Assembly (NCBI GenBank): GCA_963668365.1
Contig: OY764266.1
Location: 2,294,001-2,358,000, forward strand
Length of the DNA: 64,000 nucleotides
Origin: VXNE01 sp963668365
GTDB taxonomy: Bacteria; Pseudomonadota; Gammaproteobacteria; Pseudomonadales; Azotimanducaceae
Direction: 5' to 3'
Below the pieces are notes generated by a model. That model did not search any database. It was not told where the DNA came from and saw only the letters and a list, made by a program, of their open reading frames with translations. Of the stretch, positions 8,710-17,530 are shown piece by piece. A program made the translations under genes and the position numbers. The first letter of the stretch is position 1, and each line of letters starts with the position of its first letter.

Positions 8710-9705
8710 TTAGACGCCCGGCGGGAACCGTGCCGCAAACAGCCGCGCTCCCAGGTCCTGTATCTCCGCGCTGTCCTTGACGCTGGCGACTAGGTGGCCG
8801 GGAATGGCGCCAACGCCGTGGTGCGCTCCGCAGACGGCCCCGGCGATCGCCGCGGTGGTGTCGACGTCACCGCCGGCTCGAATTGCCCGTTCCACCGTTG
8901 CGCAATAGTCGTCGGGATGTTTGAGGAAGGCGTACAGCGAAGCCAGAACGGTGGCCTCGACCTGTACGGAAATGCCAAATCCCTTCGGGTGTGGCTGTTG
9001 TCCGCTGGCGGAGGCGATGGCTTCCAGCGCGGCGGTCTCGTCGAGCGTGAGCCAATCGCCCAGCGCAAGGATGTGCGCCGCGAATTCGGGGCTTTGCTCG
9101 GCAATGGACCGGCTCGTTGATCGCAGAAAGTCGGCCGTGACGATGGACGCCGCGGTGCTCGCGTGAGCGACAGCGGTGGCCGTCGCGATCGCCCCGGCGA
9201 TGGCCAACGGGTGTTGATGCGTGACGATGCTGGAGGTTGTCGCGTCCCTGGCGAGTTGTTCGGCATCGTCGAAGTTCCAAAGACCGATCGGACTGACGCG
9301 CATCGCCGAGCCGTTCCACGGGAGATCGTCTGCAAGCGCGGCTTCCCCCCAGGAGACGCCTGCGATCAGGCGTTTGACGGCGCGGTCCGCGACTCCCCCC
9401 TGGCCGACGATCTCGCCGGTTTCCCACAGTTTCACGAACTCGACGGCGATCGCTGCGCCATCGACGCCGCCCGAATCAACCATGCTCTTCGCGATGGCGA
9501 CAGTCAGTTGCGTATCGTCGGTGATCTGCCCGGCCGGTCGCCGCCCTGTCTTCCATGCGCGTGGACGGAATTCGGTCGTGAGATCGGCGATCTCGGCGAT
9601 TATCTCTCGGGACCTGCCTTCCAGCGGAGCGCCCAGGGCATCGCCAACGGCGCAGCCCATGAGCGCGCCGACGAACTGGTCTTGTCTCGGTCGCATCGGG
9701 TTCAT
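8710..9705 (-). CDS. ADP-ribosylglycohydrolase (DraG-like)
   Basis: The 331-aa protein begins with an ADP-ribosylglycohydrolase core (FVGALMGCAVGDALGAPLEG) and carries both metal-site motifs, ITDDTQLTVAIA near residue 62 and GGDVDTTAAIAGAVCG near residue 285. The family removes ADP-ribose from proteins, nucleic acids or small molecules using two Mg2+ ions. Its end lies 31 bp before rtcB. The last 22 codons are duplicated as a relic at 13659. Its target is unknown; the rtcB linkage suggests ADP-ribosylated or phosphate-capped RNA ends as one possibility. Confidence 0.9.
   Translation of the reverse strand: MNPMRPRQDQFVGALMGCAVGDALGAPLEGRSREIIAEIADLTTEFRPRAWKTGRRPAGQITDDTQLTVAIAKSMVDSGGVDGAAIAVEFVKLWETGEIVGQGGVADRAVKRLIAGVSWGEAALADDLPWNGSAMRVSPIGLWNFDDAEQLARDATTSSIVTHQHPLAIAGAIATATAVAHASTAASIVTADFLRSTSRSIAEQSPEFAAHILALGDWLTLDETAALEAIASASGQQPHPKGFGISVQVEATVLASLYAFLKHPDDYCATVERAIRAGGDVDTTAAIAGAVCGAHHGVGAIPGHLVASVKDSAEIQDLGARLFAARFPPGV
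8711..8778. repeat. 68-bp direct repeat, copy 1 (3' end of ADP-ribosylglycohydrolase gene)
   Basis: These 68 bases recur at 13659-13726 with one mismatch, in the same orientation. Weaker similarity continues leftward through the intergenic gap to the rtcB start codon. This copy is the functional one, because it is the end of an intact gene. Confidence 0.9.
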
Positions 9706-9846
9706 GGCATCTCTCGCAATCGCATTCCCTGGAAGTCATCATGGATTTTCGCACAACGACGCTGGCCTTCACGCACTGTCCCATGCGAGCACTGTTGACA
9801 ACAATGATCGCGTAACCGGGAGGCAAACACCACGCAGACGAGACCG

Positions 9847-10164
9847 ATGGCTTACGTCGTCCCCGGGTCGCTGTTCGTCGAAGTCCCGACGGAAGTCCTG
9901 TCCCTTGGGGAAGCGGCCACCACGGGCCAATCGCTGCAGTTCCTGCTCGAAGACAAGTCTCGGTCCTTGGCGACCGTCGTGGCCGCAACGGGCGATTTGG
10001 ACGGAGACGGTCTGGGCGACTTCCTGCTTGGGACCGAAGACTGGGCGGGCGTCGGCGATGGCGTCGCGTACCTGATCGTTGCGGCCGACCTCCCGCACCT
10101 GGATGCGGCGGACGCTCGGATGGACGGCAAGGTGGCGTTGTCCAGTATCGTGGGAGCCCGATGA
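9847..10164 (+). pseudogene. FG-GAP/integrin-alpha repeat protein remnant
   Basis: A 105-codon frame contains DLDGDGLGDFLLG, a textbook FG-GAP beta-propeller calcium-binding repeat, followed by GVAYLIVAADLPHLDAADAR. FG-GAP proteins are large secreted or surface adhesins with many repeats. One repeat without a signal peptide is therefore most likely a leftover of a once-longer gene. It lies in a 550-bp gap between two minus-strand genes; nothing else is recognisable there. Confidence 0.6.
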
Positions 10165-10255
10165 TGGGCGGCGCCGTGACGCCGGTACGACGCCGCCACG
10201 GAAGCTGGAGTGCGACATCGCCCAGACGCGATCTTCGTCGTTGAAGCAGTCCCGT

Positions 10256-11431
10256 TCAGTGGGCCGGCACCTCGCGCGCTTCGATCAGAGCCCGAGTCCG
10301 GTCTTCGGCATTCTGCCGGATGTTCGCCCAGAAGAGGTCGTAATCCGAGCCGTGCAGATTTCGCCCGAACAGCGACCACCATCCTTCGTGTTTAAGTTCA
10401 GGGTCCCGGTCAGCATTGACAAACAACCAGTTGGATCGCTCGCCCCGCTCGCAATAGGCCGATACCGTGCCTGTAACCAACTCGCCCAGCGGCGCATCGA
10501 GCGCGGTAGCTTTGGTCCACATCGTGAGTGCTCCCAGGTGAGCCGCCTTGTCGCTCGGGCGGCTGTCGGTTCGCCATGTGATCGGGTTGACGCAAATGTT
10601 CTGGCTCGGGGCGAAGCCTGAGTAATCCGTCCCGTTCCAGTTCTTCTGGTCGTCGCGGTTGCTCCAGGGAGACGGCGTCCTGTCCCCCTCGTGCGCATCC
10701 CAGGTGATCAGGCAGCCAGTCTGTGTGGGCGAACTGCAGACTTCGACATCCTGATACGCCTCTTCAATCAGGGCACTGGGCAATTGGTGGCCGATGGCAT
10801 AGGCTGCGACCAATCGATCCATCAGTGGCGTACCTTCGATTTCTTCCAGTATCAGCCGGACCATCTGTAACGTACCCTGGCTGTGGCTGCCCAAAACGAT
10901 GGGGCTATCCGGATCGATGTCCGCGACAAAATGGCGGAACGCCGCACGCACGTCCTGATAGCCAATATCCATGATCCGGTTGATGTCTTCGTCTTCCTGG
11001 TAACCCATGATGTTCGACTGTCGAAAGCGCGGTGCGTACACCCGGCAGCAGCCGTTGAAGGCGGACGCTTGACGCGAAATCGCGCCCAGGTCGGTCTCAC
11101 GTCCTGTCTGTTCGTCGTCCATTGGCTGCACCCAGTGGTCCTTTCCACCGTAGGTGGTGGGGTGCAAGAAGAACGCGTCCGCCAGCCGTGTCTCCTGTGG
11201 TGTGGACGGGACGCCGTCGGGTCGTCGTTCTGCGGGACTTGCATCGCCGGGCCAGGCCGACCAATGCGCGCGCAACGTATAGTCGGGCGCGTCCGGCAAT
11301 GGCTTGTCACCGAAGCGGTGATCGGGCGCCACCATCCATCCGAAAACGCTCGGCCCGATCAGTACCAGCGCCAGGAGTAGAACAACGATGGCGCCGAGGA
11401 TCGAAAGCGCAATCTTCAGCCGCTTGCTCAC
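10256..11431 (-). CDS. DUF3089 alpha/beta-hydrolase, membrane anchored
   Basis: The 391-aa protein starts (GTG) with one N-terminal membrane helix after KRLK. A DUF3089 domain follows, with FFLHPTTY, CCRVYAPRFRQ and a nucleophile elbow GSHSQG near residue 180. DUF3089 proteins are lipase/esterase-like enzymes facing the periplasm. The final third retains the family's Cys-rich loop (QNICVNPITW). The next gene ends 4 bp upstream of its start, so the two are likely co-transcribed. The substrate is unknown. Confidence 0.83.
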   Translation of the reverse strand: MSKRLKIALSILGAIVVLLLALVLIGPSVFGWMVAPDHRFGDKPLPDAPDYTLRAHWSAWPGDASPAERRPDGVPSTPQETRLADAFFLHPTTYGGKDHWVQPMDDEQTGRETDLGAISRQASAFNGCCRVYAPRFRQSNIMGYQEDEDINRIMDIGYQDVRAAFRHFVADIDPDSPIVLGSHSQGTLQMVRLILEEIEGTPLMDRLVAAYAIGHQLPSALIEEAYQDVEVCSSPTQTGCLITWDAHEGDRTPSPWSNRDDQKNWNGTDYSGFAPSQNICVNPITWRTDSRPSDKAAHLGALTMWTKATALDAPLGELVTGTVSAYCERGERSNWLFVNADRDPELKHEGWWSLFGRNLHGSDYDLFWANIRQNAEDRTRALIEAREVPAH

Positions 11432-11435
11432 GTTC

Positions 11436-12191
11436 TCAGGAACTACGCTCCAACGTATCCGTTCGCGTCAGGTATCGAGTCTTGTCCTTTCCTTCGGCAT
11501 AGGCAATTTTCATTGCAAGTCGCGGCGTAGGCGTAGCGTTTGGGCCTGACATGTGCGGTTCGAAACTATCGAACGCAACAGCGTCTCCTTTTTTCATGCG
11601 CACGAATTTCATGGACTCCGCCATTCGAGATGCAATTTGATCCGGAATCGAAATCGGGAATCCGCCCTCTGGTCCCGCGCCCTCCTCGTGTTCCAGGATG
11701 GATCCCGTATTGAATGACGACATTTCCCTGACGCCGACTTCGTTTTCACGCGACAGCATGAGACCGCCCCTTTCTTTCGACATGTCTTCGAGCGCAATCC
11801 ACACCGAAAAAATCGTCGGTGACGCCTCTTTCCCGAGCCAATAGGGACGATCCTGGTGCAGCGCCGTTTCCGCAGCGCCGGCACCCTTTATCAACAGGCT
11901 GGCGTGATCGATCACAGGGACATCAAAAGCCACCACGTTGGAGATTTCCGGCCATATCTCCAGGTGGAGCGGTCGCAGCAGATCAAAGTTGTTGTCTTCT
12001 GGCAGTTCGCTCACAAAGAAGTCCTTGCCTACCCAATGTAGAGACTCTTTGCTTCCAGACGAGGAAACAACTGCATCCGCCCGTCGAAGCAGGGCATCAA
12101 CATTCTCATCCGATACTCGCGACGTCAATCTGCACCACACGATCTGGTCTCCGTTTGATTTCCTTGATCCCAAGGGGTCACGGTCCCCCAA
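11436..12191 (-). CDS. Phytanoyl-CoA dioxygenase (PhyH)-like oxygenase
   Basis: The 251-aa protein has the Fe(II)/2-oxoglutarate facial triad of the PhyH family: ALHQDRPYW (His and Asp), a later EPHMSG (His), and PRLAMKIAY with the Arg that binds 2-oxoglutarate. The family hydroxylates acyl-CoAs and many natural products. The frame opens with TTG, has no obvious ribosome-binding site, and is shorter than typical. The first residues run through a GGGGTCA-rich inverted sequence, so the 5' end may have been rearranged and the true start is uncertain. Confidence 0.78.
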   Translation of the reverse strand: MGDRDPLGSRKSNGDQIVWCRLTSRVSDENVDALLRRADAVVSSSGSKESLHWVGKDFFVSELPEDNNFDLLRPLHLEIWPEISNVVAFDVPVIDHASLLIKGAGAAETALHQDRPYWLGKEASPTIFSVWIALEDMSKERGGLMLSRENEVGVREMSSFNTGSILEHEEGAGPEGGFPISIPDQIASRMAESMKFVRMKKGDAVAFDSFEPHMSGPNATPTPRLAMKIAYAEGKDKTRYLTRTDTLERSS

Positions 12192-12227
12192 GACAGGGGT
12201 CAGGGATGGATCAGAAGCCGTCTCAGC

Positions 12228-13553
12228 TCACTCGACGATCGCATCTCTGACCGCTTCAGCAATTTTCCAGGGCAAATCTGTCGGTCCCTGAACCATGTAC
12301 ACAGCCGTCAGTTCCTCTTCCGGCGCCGTCCAGGACACGGTGCCGGCAGCCCCCATCCAGCCGAAAGCCCCAGCCGTTCGACCGTCTTTGGCCTGTTCGG
12401 GGTCCACGGTGATACCAACCGTATAGCCGAACCCGCGTCCCGAACCTCCCTTCGCTGTTTCGTTAAACAGATTCCCCACCTGGTTGGTCGACATCATGGC
12501 AACCGATTCCGGCTTGAGGAGCCGATGGCCAAACAAGGTTCCCTCGTTGACCAGCATCTGTTCAAAATGCATATAGTCTCGGGCGGTGCTGACCAGGCCG
12601 ATGGAACCCGAGAAATAGTCGGCGGACTTGATCCAGGGTCCCTTGTCATTGCGCATAACCGGCATCCGGTCCAGTTTGTCTTCTGGCACATTCCAGTGCG
12701 TATCCTTCATGTCCAGCGGATCAAAGATGCGTGTCTGAACGAACTCGTTGAACGGCGTGCCCGATACGATCTCGATTATCCGCGCCACGACATCGAGGCC
12801 GACCGTGCCGCTGTAGGCCCAGCGGGTCCCCGGCTGGAAGTCCAGCGGCCCGGCCGCCACCCTGGGGATCCAGGAGGCGAGGGTGTCTGACGATCCGGGT
12901 CTGTCCAGCTTCGAGACCATTGTCCCGGTCCCGCCTGTATGGAGTCCGGCTGTGTGTGTCAACAGGTCGTGAATGGTCAGAGGCCGGTTCACGTCCACAA
13001 GCTGATAATCGGGAATTTTCTGTTTTTTGATCTCTTCCTTGGACTTGGACTTGGACTTGGATTTGACGACGTCCTTGTCAGCAGATTCCTTGGCAACGGC
13101 CACCTGAATACCCTTGAACTCGGGAATGTACTTTTCGACCGGGTCTTCCGGATTGATCAGACCTTCCTCGATCATCATCATTGCCGCCACACCAAGCACC
13201 GGCTTGGTCGAGGAGGCCATGTGAAACATCGCGTCCTTGCGCATGGGGCTCCGGGTCGTTTCACTCAGGACACCGTGAGCCTCCATATGGACCACCTTGT
13301 TACGTCGAGCGACGCCAACTACGGCTCCCTGAATGCGACCATCCTCTATGTACTCCTGGACAAGATCATCGATTTTCTTCAGCCGTTCGGCGGACATGCC
13401 GACCTCTTCCGGACTTCCGTAAGGTAACTCGCGAGTCGTGGTCATGGCAGGGTCCGAAGTCTGTTGGGGTTCGACTGAAGGCTGTTCGGCAACAGCCTCG
13501 CCATAGGAAGCAGCAAAAAGACAGGCAGCAACAACGCTCAATAGTCGTGGCAT
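12228..13553 (-). CDS. Exported beta-lactamase-family serine hydrolase
   Basis: The 441-aa protein starts at MPRLLSVVAACLFAASYG, a standard signal peptide, so it is periplasmic. The class C beta-lactamase/esterase fold is shown by ASSTKPVLGVA (SxxK nucleophile), LLTHTAGLHTG and WAYSGTVGLDVVARII. Members act as esterases, D-aminopeptidases or transpeptidase-like enzymes. It carries an odd KSKSKSKSK lysine-serine run, encoded by a hexanucleotide tandem repeat at about 13038-13063. This inserts a charged loop between the nucleophile and the next motif. An upstream start at 13610 would bury the signal peptide. Confidence 0.85.
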   Translation of the reverse strand: MPRLLSVVAACLFAASYGEAVAEQPSVEPQQTSDPAMTTTRELPYGSPEEVGMSAERLKKIDDLVQEYIEDGRIQGAVVGVARRNKVVHMEAHGVLSETTRSPMRKDAMFHMASSTKPVLGVAAMMMIEEGLINPEDPVEKYIPEFKGIQVAVAKESADKDVVKSKSKSKSKEEIKKQKIPDYQLVDVNRPLTIHDLLTHTAGLHTGGTGTMVSKLDRPGSSDTLASWIPRVAAGPLDFQPGTRWAYSGTVGLDVVARIIEIVSGTPFNEFVQTRIFDPLDMKDTHWNVPEDKLDRMPVMRNDKGPWIKSADYFSGSIGLVSTARDYMHFEQMLVNEGTLFGHRLLKPESVAMMSTNQVGNLFNETAKGGSGRGFGYTVGITVDPEQAKDGRTAGAFGWMGAAGTVSWTAPEEELTAVYMVQGPTDLPWKIAEAVRDAIVE

Positions 13554-13599
13554 GGTGATTGGCTCGTGGGAGGATGGCGCGTACATTACCGGACTATTC

Positions 13600-13726
13600 G
13601 CTGGCTGCAACTACTGGATCGGTCATCCATGTGCCCGCCGGGCTGTTGGACTTGCCTCTAGACGCCCGGCGGGAACCGTGCCGCAAACAGCCGCGCTCCC
13701 AGGTCCTGTATCTTCGCGCTGTCCTT
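13600..13726 (-). pseudogene. Relic of a second rtcB / ADP-ribosylglycohydrolase junction
   Basis: Bases 13659-13726 duplicate the last 22 codons and stop of the ADP-ribosylglycohydrolase gene with one mismatch. The bases to the left (13621-13658) still resemble the intergenic spacer and rtcB start (GTTCATCC versus GGTCATCC, CCCGCC, GTTGGA). The 339-bp gap between the serine hydrolase and the nuclease thus holds a decayed junction; the rest (13727-13892) shows nothing else. Confidence 0.75.
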
Positions 13727-13892
13727 TCTTGGTTGTGAACTCATGCCATATCTCCGATGTGTCCCAGGTTGATCCAAGCCTGTCAGCCTTGCGAACGGGC
13801 GGGAGGAGAGCCGCGCCTCGTCATCGGTCGCTTGCGCGTAGACAGCGTATGTCGCACAGTGTTTTGCGCCATTTGCTTACAGAGTCCCTCGC

Positions 13893-14504
13893 ATGTATCG
13901 GTATGCGGCCGGAATGTTGCTGTTGTGCGCGGCGGCGAGCGCGGAGGAGACGACATGGAGAGGCTTGGTTGTCGCACCCGAGCACCGTTGCGCGCCGTAT
14001 GATCGCGACGATTACCGGTATCCGCAGTCCGTGGAGGACGAAATCATCGCCGGGTTGGGAGACATCTTCGGTCCTTACACGTGCGCGCGATTCGGTTCCA
14101 GCCGAGAGACGGAAATCGAACACATGATCGCCGTTTCCGAAGCCCATGACAGCGGCCTGTGCGCGGCGGACAGACTGACCAGGCGCCGATTCGCTTCGGA
14201 GTTGCGCAACCTGACCCTGGCGTCACCCGCCATCAACCGCCAGAAAGGCGCAAGGGACGCCGCCAGTTGGCTACCCGAAACGAACCGTTGCTGGTTCGCC
14301 GGCCGGATCGTCGAGGTGCGCAAGGCTTACGAACTCACCATCGATTCGCGAGAAGCCGCCGTGCTGGAATCCGTGCTCTCCAGTTGTTCTGCCGCGGATG
14401 TTCGAGAGGCTTTCTGCGCGACGCGTTCGTTCGTCATGCAAGTGCTGTTGCCGATCCTGAGGAGCGACGGGCCCGATGCCAGGGACACGTCGCAAGCCCC
14501 ATGA
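13893..14504 (+). CDS. Secreted HNH-type (DUF1524-like) nuclease
   Basis: The 203-aa protein has a short signal peptide (YRYAAGMLLLCAAASA). The nuclease core reads TEIEHMIAVSEAHDSG (first His at residue 77), then RRFASELRNLTLASPAINRQ with the Asn, and a closing KGARDAASW. This H-N-x order with a SPAINRQK loop is the DUF1524/GmrSD-type HNH found in exported nucleases. Cysteines at 34, 43 and later probably form disulfides, fitting a periplasmic or secreted location. A role in nucleic acid scavenging or competition is inference. The gene stands alone downstream of a rearranged gap. Confidence 0.72.
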   Translation: MYRYAAGMLLLCAAASAEETTWRGLVVAPEHRCAPYDRDDYRYPQSVEDEIIAGLGDIFGPYTCARFGSSRETEIEHMIAVSEAHDSGLCAADRLTRRRFASELRNLTLASPAINRQKGARDAASWLPETNRCWFAGRIVEVRKAYELTIDSREAAVLESVLSSCSAADVREAFCATRSFVMQVLLPILRSDGPDARDTSQAP

Positions 14505-14578
14505 TGGCCGGCACCGCAGCCTCATCGCGCGCTTGGGGGGCAACGACACTCCTTTGAGTTTCGTTGTATCGTGTCAAC

Positions 14579-15367
14579 GTGGCGCGGAGGAAGCATCCGA
14601 AGAAGGAAGTGGAGGCCGCGCTGATCGAGGCGGAAGCAGCGGGATGGATGGTTGTGTGCACATCGTCCGCTCATCGGTGGGGTGCCATGCGCTGTCCGGA
14701 AGCGGGTCGGTCGGGGTGCCAGTGCTCGATCTGGTCAACACCTCGCAGTTCCGGCAATCACGCCCGGCATTTGCCGAGGATGCTGCGCAACTGCCCGCAT
14801 CGAGGCGAACCATTGGAGGACGAGCAGATGGCCAACCATCAGTTTACGCTGATCGTGGAAGGATCCGACATGCAGGCCGAAGGGATCATCGACGTTCTTT
14901 TCGAGAGTGGCTGCGGTGACGGAACGGTCGGACAGTCACAGGGCATCCAGTTTGTTGTCTTTGATCGCGAGGCCGACAATCTGGCCCAGGCCGTATTTAC
15001 CGCCGTGAGAGACATTGAAATGGTTCCGGATCTCAAGGTCGTGCGGATCGCCGACGCTGGTTTGGTTTCAATGGCTGACATTGCCTCCCGGAGCGGGCGC
15101 ACGCGCGAGAGTGTGCGCCTGTTGGTTTCCGGGGCGAGGGGCCCCGGCGGTTTTCCATCTCCTGTCACGGATCCTTGCAGCCGATATCGGCTGTGGCGCT
15201 GGTCAGAAGTGGAGCGGTGGCTCAGGGAGTACGCGGATCAAGAGGCAGGCTCCGGCGATGATCGGTTGTTGGCGGCCATTAACGCTGGTCTCGAGTTTCG
15301 TCACTATGCGAGCAGCCTGGATGCCCGCTTGCAGAGCCGCGTCCGATCAATGACGGGGCTGCCTTAG
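14579..15367 (+). CDS. Fused two-module protein: small basic Cys-rich module plus HTH protein
   Basis: The frame is open from GTG 14579 to 15367 (262 aa). Residues 1-80 (ARRKHPKKEVEAALIEAEAA, then WSTPRSSGNHARHL) resemble a widespread ~85-aa protein usually followed by a separate gene. Residues 84-262 begin at MANHQFTLIVEG and include SMADIASRSGRTRESVRLL and YRLWRWSEVERWL, a helix-turn-helix-like DNA-binding part. The second module has its own GGAGG and ATG at 14828, yet no stop separates it from the first, so read-through gives a fusion. From memory such pairs behave like toxin-antitoxin operons, but I cannot name the family; function is unproven. Confidence 0.6.
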   Translation: MARRKHPKKEVEAALIEAEAAGWMVVCTSSAHRWGAMRCPEAGRSGCQCSIWSTPRSSGNHARHLPRMLRNCPHRGEPLEDEQMANHQFTLIVEGSDMQAEGIIDVLFESGCGDGTVGQSQGIQFVVFDREADNLAQAVFTAVRDIEMVPDLKVVRIADAGLVSMADIASRSGRTRESVRLLVSGARGPGGFPSPVTDPCSRYRLWRWSEVERWLREYADQEAGSGDDRLLAAINAGLEFRHYASSLDARLQSRVRSMTGLP

Positions 15368-15514
15368 GGTTGTCTGGCGCTGACTTTCCATAATCGACGG
15401 CGGGGTTGGGCTGAAGGTCAGCCCGCGCACAGCGAAGCGAAGGGCAGGGTCTGCCCCGGAGCGCTGAGAGACGTGTTCGGCAACTTTGATCACGGATGCG
15501 TTGGCAACTTGACG

Positions 15515-17452
15515 ATGCTTGGCGTTCTGGCATGCATCGCGGTGGTCGTGGCGGCTCATGTCATGGCGGCAGACCCAGAAGACCCTTCGTTACCTCCAGA
15601 GTGGTTCGCTCCGCCGAAGACCGCCAGCGAACTCGGCATCACGCAGTTCTCCCAGAGCCCGATGCTCGACGGCCGGGACCTTCCCCCGGTGGAGGCTCGC
15701 CTGCCGGAGGATCCCGTGGTCGTCCAGCCGTACCGGAATGTCGGCAAGTACGGCGGCACCGCGCGCATCACCCTGTGGGACAACTGGCAGTTCTTCAACT
15801 TCGAACATGCGCTCACTATCTCGGCGGACCTGCGCAGCGTCCTGCCCAACCTGGCGGAGTCCTGGAGCCTGAGCGAGGACGGCCGGGTCACGACGATTCG
15901 TCTGCGCCGGGGGATCAAGTGGTCCGACGGCGCGCCGCTGACCGCGGACGACTTCATGTTTCGGATGAACCATGTGTGGCTGGACCGGGAAATGAACCCC
16001 GTCACGGAACGGCTCATTCGGGGTGTGAAGTTCATCAAGATCGACGACCTCACGTTCCAGTACGCGTTCCCGGAGCCGAACCCGATGTTCGCCAACTTCG
16101 CGGCCCAGCTCGGCAGCCATTTCGCCGATCCCATGCACTTCTTCAAGCAATACCACCCGGCATACCGGGACAGGGACGAACTGAACGCGCTGGTCAGGGA
16201 AAAGGGTTTCGTCACCTGGATGGCGATGTACCAGGCCCTGTGGGGCTGGGGCAACGAGGAAGCCTCCAGGGTGCCGACCCTGCGGGCGTACAAGGTCATC
16301 CAGCGCACTCCCACCAAGATGCGACTGGCGCGCAACCCCTACTACTTCAAGATCGATCCCGCCGGCAACCAGTTGCCGTACATCGACGCGATCGATTCGA
16401 TCATCCTGATGGAAAACTCGGAGATGATCACCTTTCAGGCCGCCACGGGCCAGCTCGACTTCGCAGCCTTCACGCTCAGGACCCAGGACATACCGCTGCT
16501 CAAGCTCGGCGAGGCGAAGGGGGTGAACCAGGTGCACATCTGGCGCCGCCTGCACGTCAGCGACCTGGCGATCCAGCCAAACTACAACCACGACGAGCCC
16601 AGGTACCGGGAACTGTTGTGGGGAAGGGGAGAACGGCGTTTCGTCCGCGCGCTCTCTCACGCCATCGACCGCCAGCAGATGAACGAGGCCATCTACTTCG
16701 GCCAGGGTGTGCCGAGTCAGGTGACGGCCCATCCCTCGAGCCGGTGGTACGAACAACGCTTTGCCGAGGCGCACCTGCGCTATGACCCGGACTATGCGCG
16801 CGACCTGCTGGACGAACTGGGGCTTCGCGACGTGGACGGCGACGGCCTGCGGGAATATCCCGACGGGTCGAAGCTCACGATCACGCTGGAGTACCTCGAC
16901 TTCGAGACGCCCAAGGGCATCAGCATGGAACTCGTGCGGGACTATTGGCGCGAGGTGGGCATTGACCTGCGTCTCCTGTCCATCGAGAGACGCCTGCAGA
17001 CCGAACGCGCCCAGGCCAACAGGATGCAGATGACGTTGTGGCATGCGGACAAGGTGACCGACATCCTGTTCCCGCTCGTGCCGGACTGGTTCTATCCGCA
17101 CCGTGCCGGCTGGGAACTCTCCATGTGGAACCACTGGGCCCGGTACTACCAGACCGACGGGGAACTTGGCGAGGAACCGCCCGAACTCATCCGCGACCTC
17201 CAATATTGGGGAGACCAACTGCGCACCGCGACCACCGAGGCGCGCCGGACGAAGGCGGCCAAGACGCTGCTCGCGGCAGCGGCGGAGAACCTCTGGACGA
17301 TCGGCACCGTGGGACAGGCGCCGCATCCCGTGGTCGTCTCCACGCGCCTGAAGAACGTGACGCCCACCGGCGTCTGGGGCTGGGACAACCGCTGGACGCT
17401 CCCCTACCATCCGGCGACCTGGTACTTCGACGAAGGACCTGAGAAGCGATAG
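15515..17452 (+). CDS. ABC transporter substrate-binding protein, family 5 (SBP1)
   Basis: The 645-aa protein starts at ATG 15515 with signal peptide LGVLACIAVVVAAHVMA. Its SBP_bac_5 body has GRVTTIRLRRGIKWSDG near residue 125 and RALSHAIDRQQMNEAIYFG in the second half, the hallmark of oligopeptide/dipeptide/nickel binding proteins. At ~645 aa it is longer than most (500-550). It opens with PPEWFAPPKTASELGITQFS, shared by all four paralogues here. It is the most divergent of the four (EDPVVVQPYRNVGKYGGTAR) and is separated from the rest by an inverted gene. An upstream GTG at 15473 is less likely. Confidence 0.9.
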   Translation: MLGVLACIAVVVAAHVMAADPEDPSLPPEWFAPPKTASELGITQFSQSPMLDGRDLPPVEARLPEDPVVVQPYRNVGKYGGTARITLWDNWQFFNFEHALTISADLRSVLPNLAESWSLSEDGRVTTIRLRRGIKWSDGAPLTADDFMFRMNHVWLDREMNPVTERLIRGVKFIKIDDLTFQYAFPEPNPMFANFAAQLGSHFADPMHFFKQYHPAYRDRDELNALVREKGFVTWMAMYQALWGWGNEEASRVPTLRAYKVIQRTPTKMRLARNPYYFKIDPAGNQLPYIDAIDSIILMENSEMITFQAATGQLDFAAFTLRTQDIPLLKLGEAKGVNQVHIWRRLHVSDLAIQPNYNHDEPRYRELLWGRGERRFVRALSHAIDRQQMNEAIYFGQGVPSQVTAHPSSRWYEQRFAEAHLRYDPDYARDLLDELGLRDVDGDGLREYPDGSKLTITLEYLDFETPKGISMELVRDYWREVGIDLRLLSIERRLQTERAQANRMQMTLWHADKVTDILFPLVPDWFYPHRAGWELSMWNHWARYYQTDGELGEEPPELIRDLQYWGDQLRTATTEARRTKAAKTLLAAAAENLWTIGTVGQAPHPVVVSTRLKNVTPTGVWGWDNRWTLPYHPATWYFDEGPEKR

Positions 17453-17472
17453 CCGCGCCCCATGGCTGGCGC

Positions 17473-17530
17473 CTTTGGCTCGGGTCTTTCTCTTGTGGGG
17501 AGTGCCGCTCGCGCTCCCCTGTCAATGGCA
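17473..17530. repeat. Intergenic relative of the 45-bp repeat in SBP4
   Basis: The plus-strand order here is GGCTC, then TCTTTCTCTTG, then GGGGAGTGCCGCTCGCGCTC, then CCCTGTCAATGG. This parallels the reverse complement of the repeat unit at 22882-23061 (GGCTC, TTTTCTTGCGAGGGGTGCC, CCCTCGCGCTCC, CCGGCTGAAGG). It sits just after the SBP1 stop. About 50 bases align by eye with scattered mismatches. Confidence 0.55.

Noticed and set aside
8711..13726. 68-bp direct repeats as attachment sites of an integrated element
   Set aside because: No integrase is present, and the gene body lies between the repeats, opposite to what 3'-end integration would give. Similarity also continues into the neighbouring rtcB start, favouring a duplication relic.
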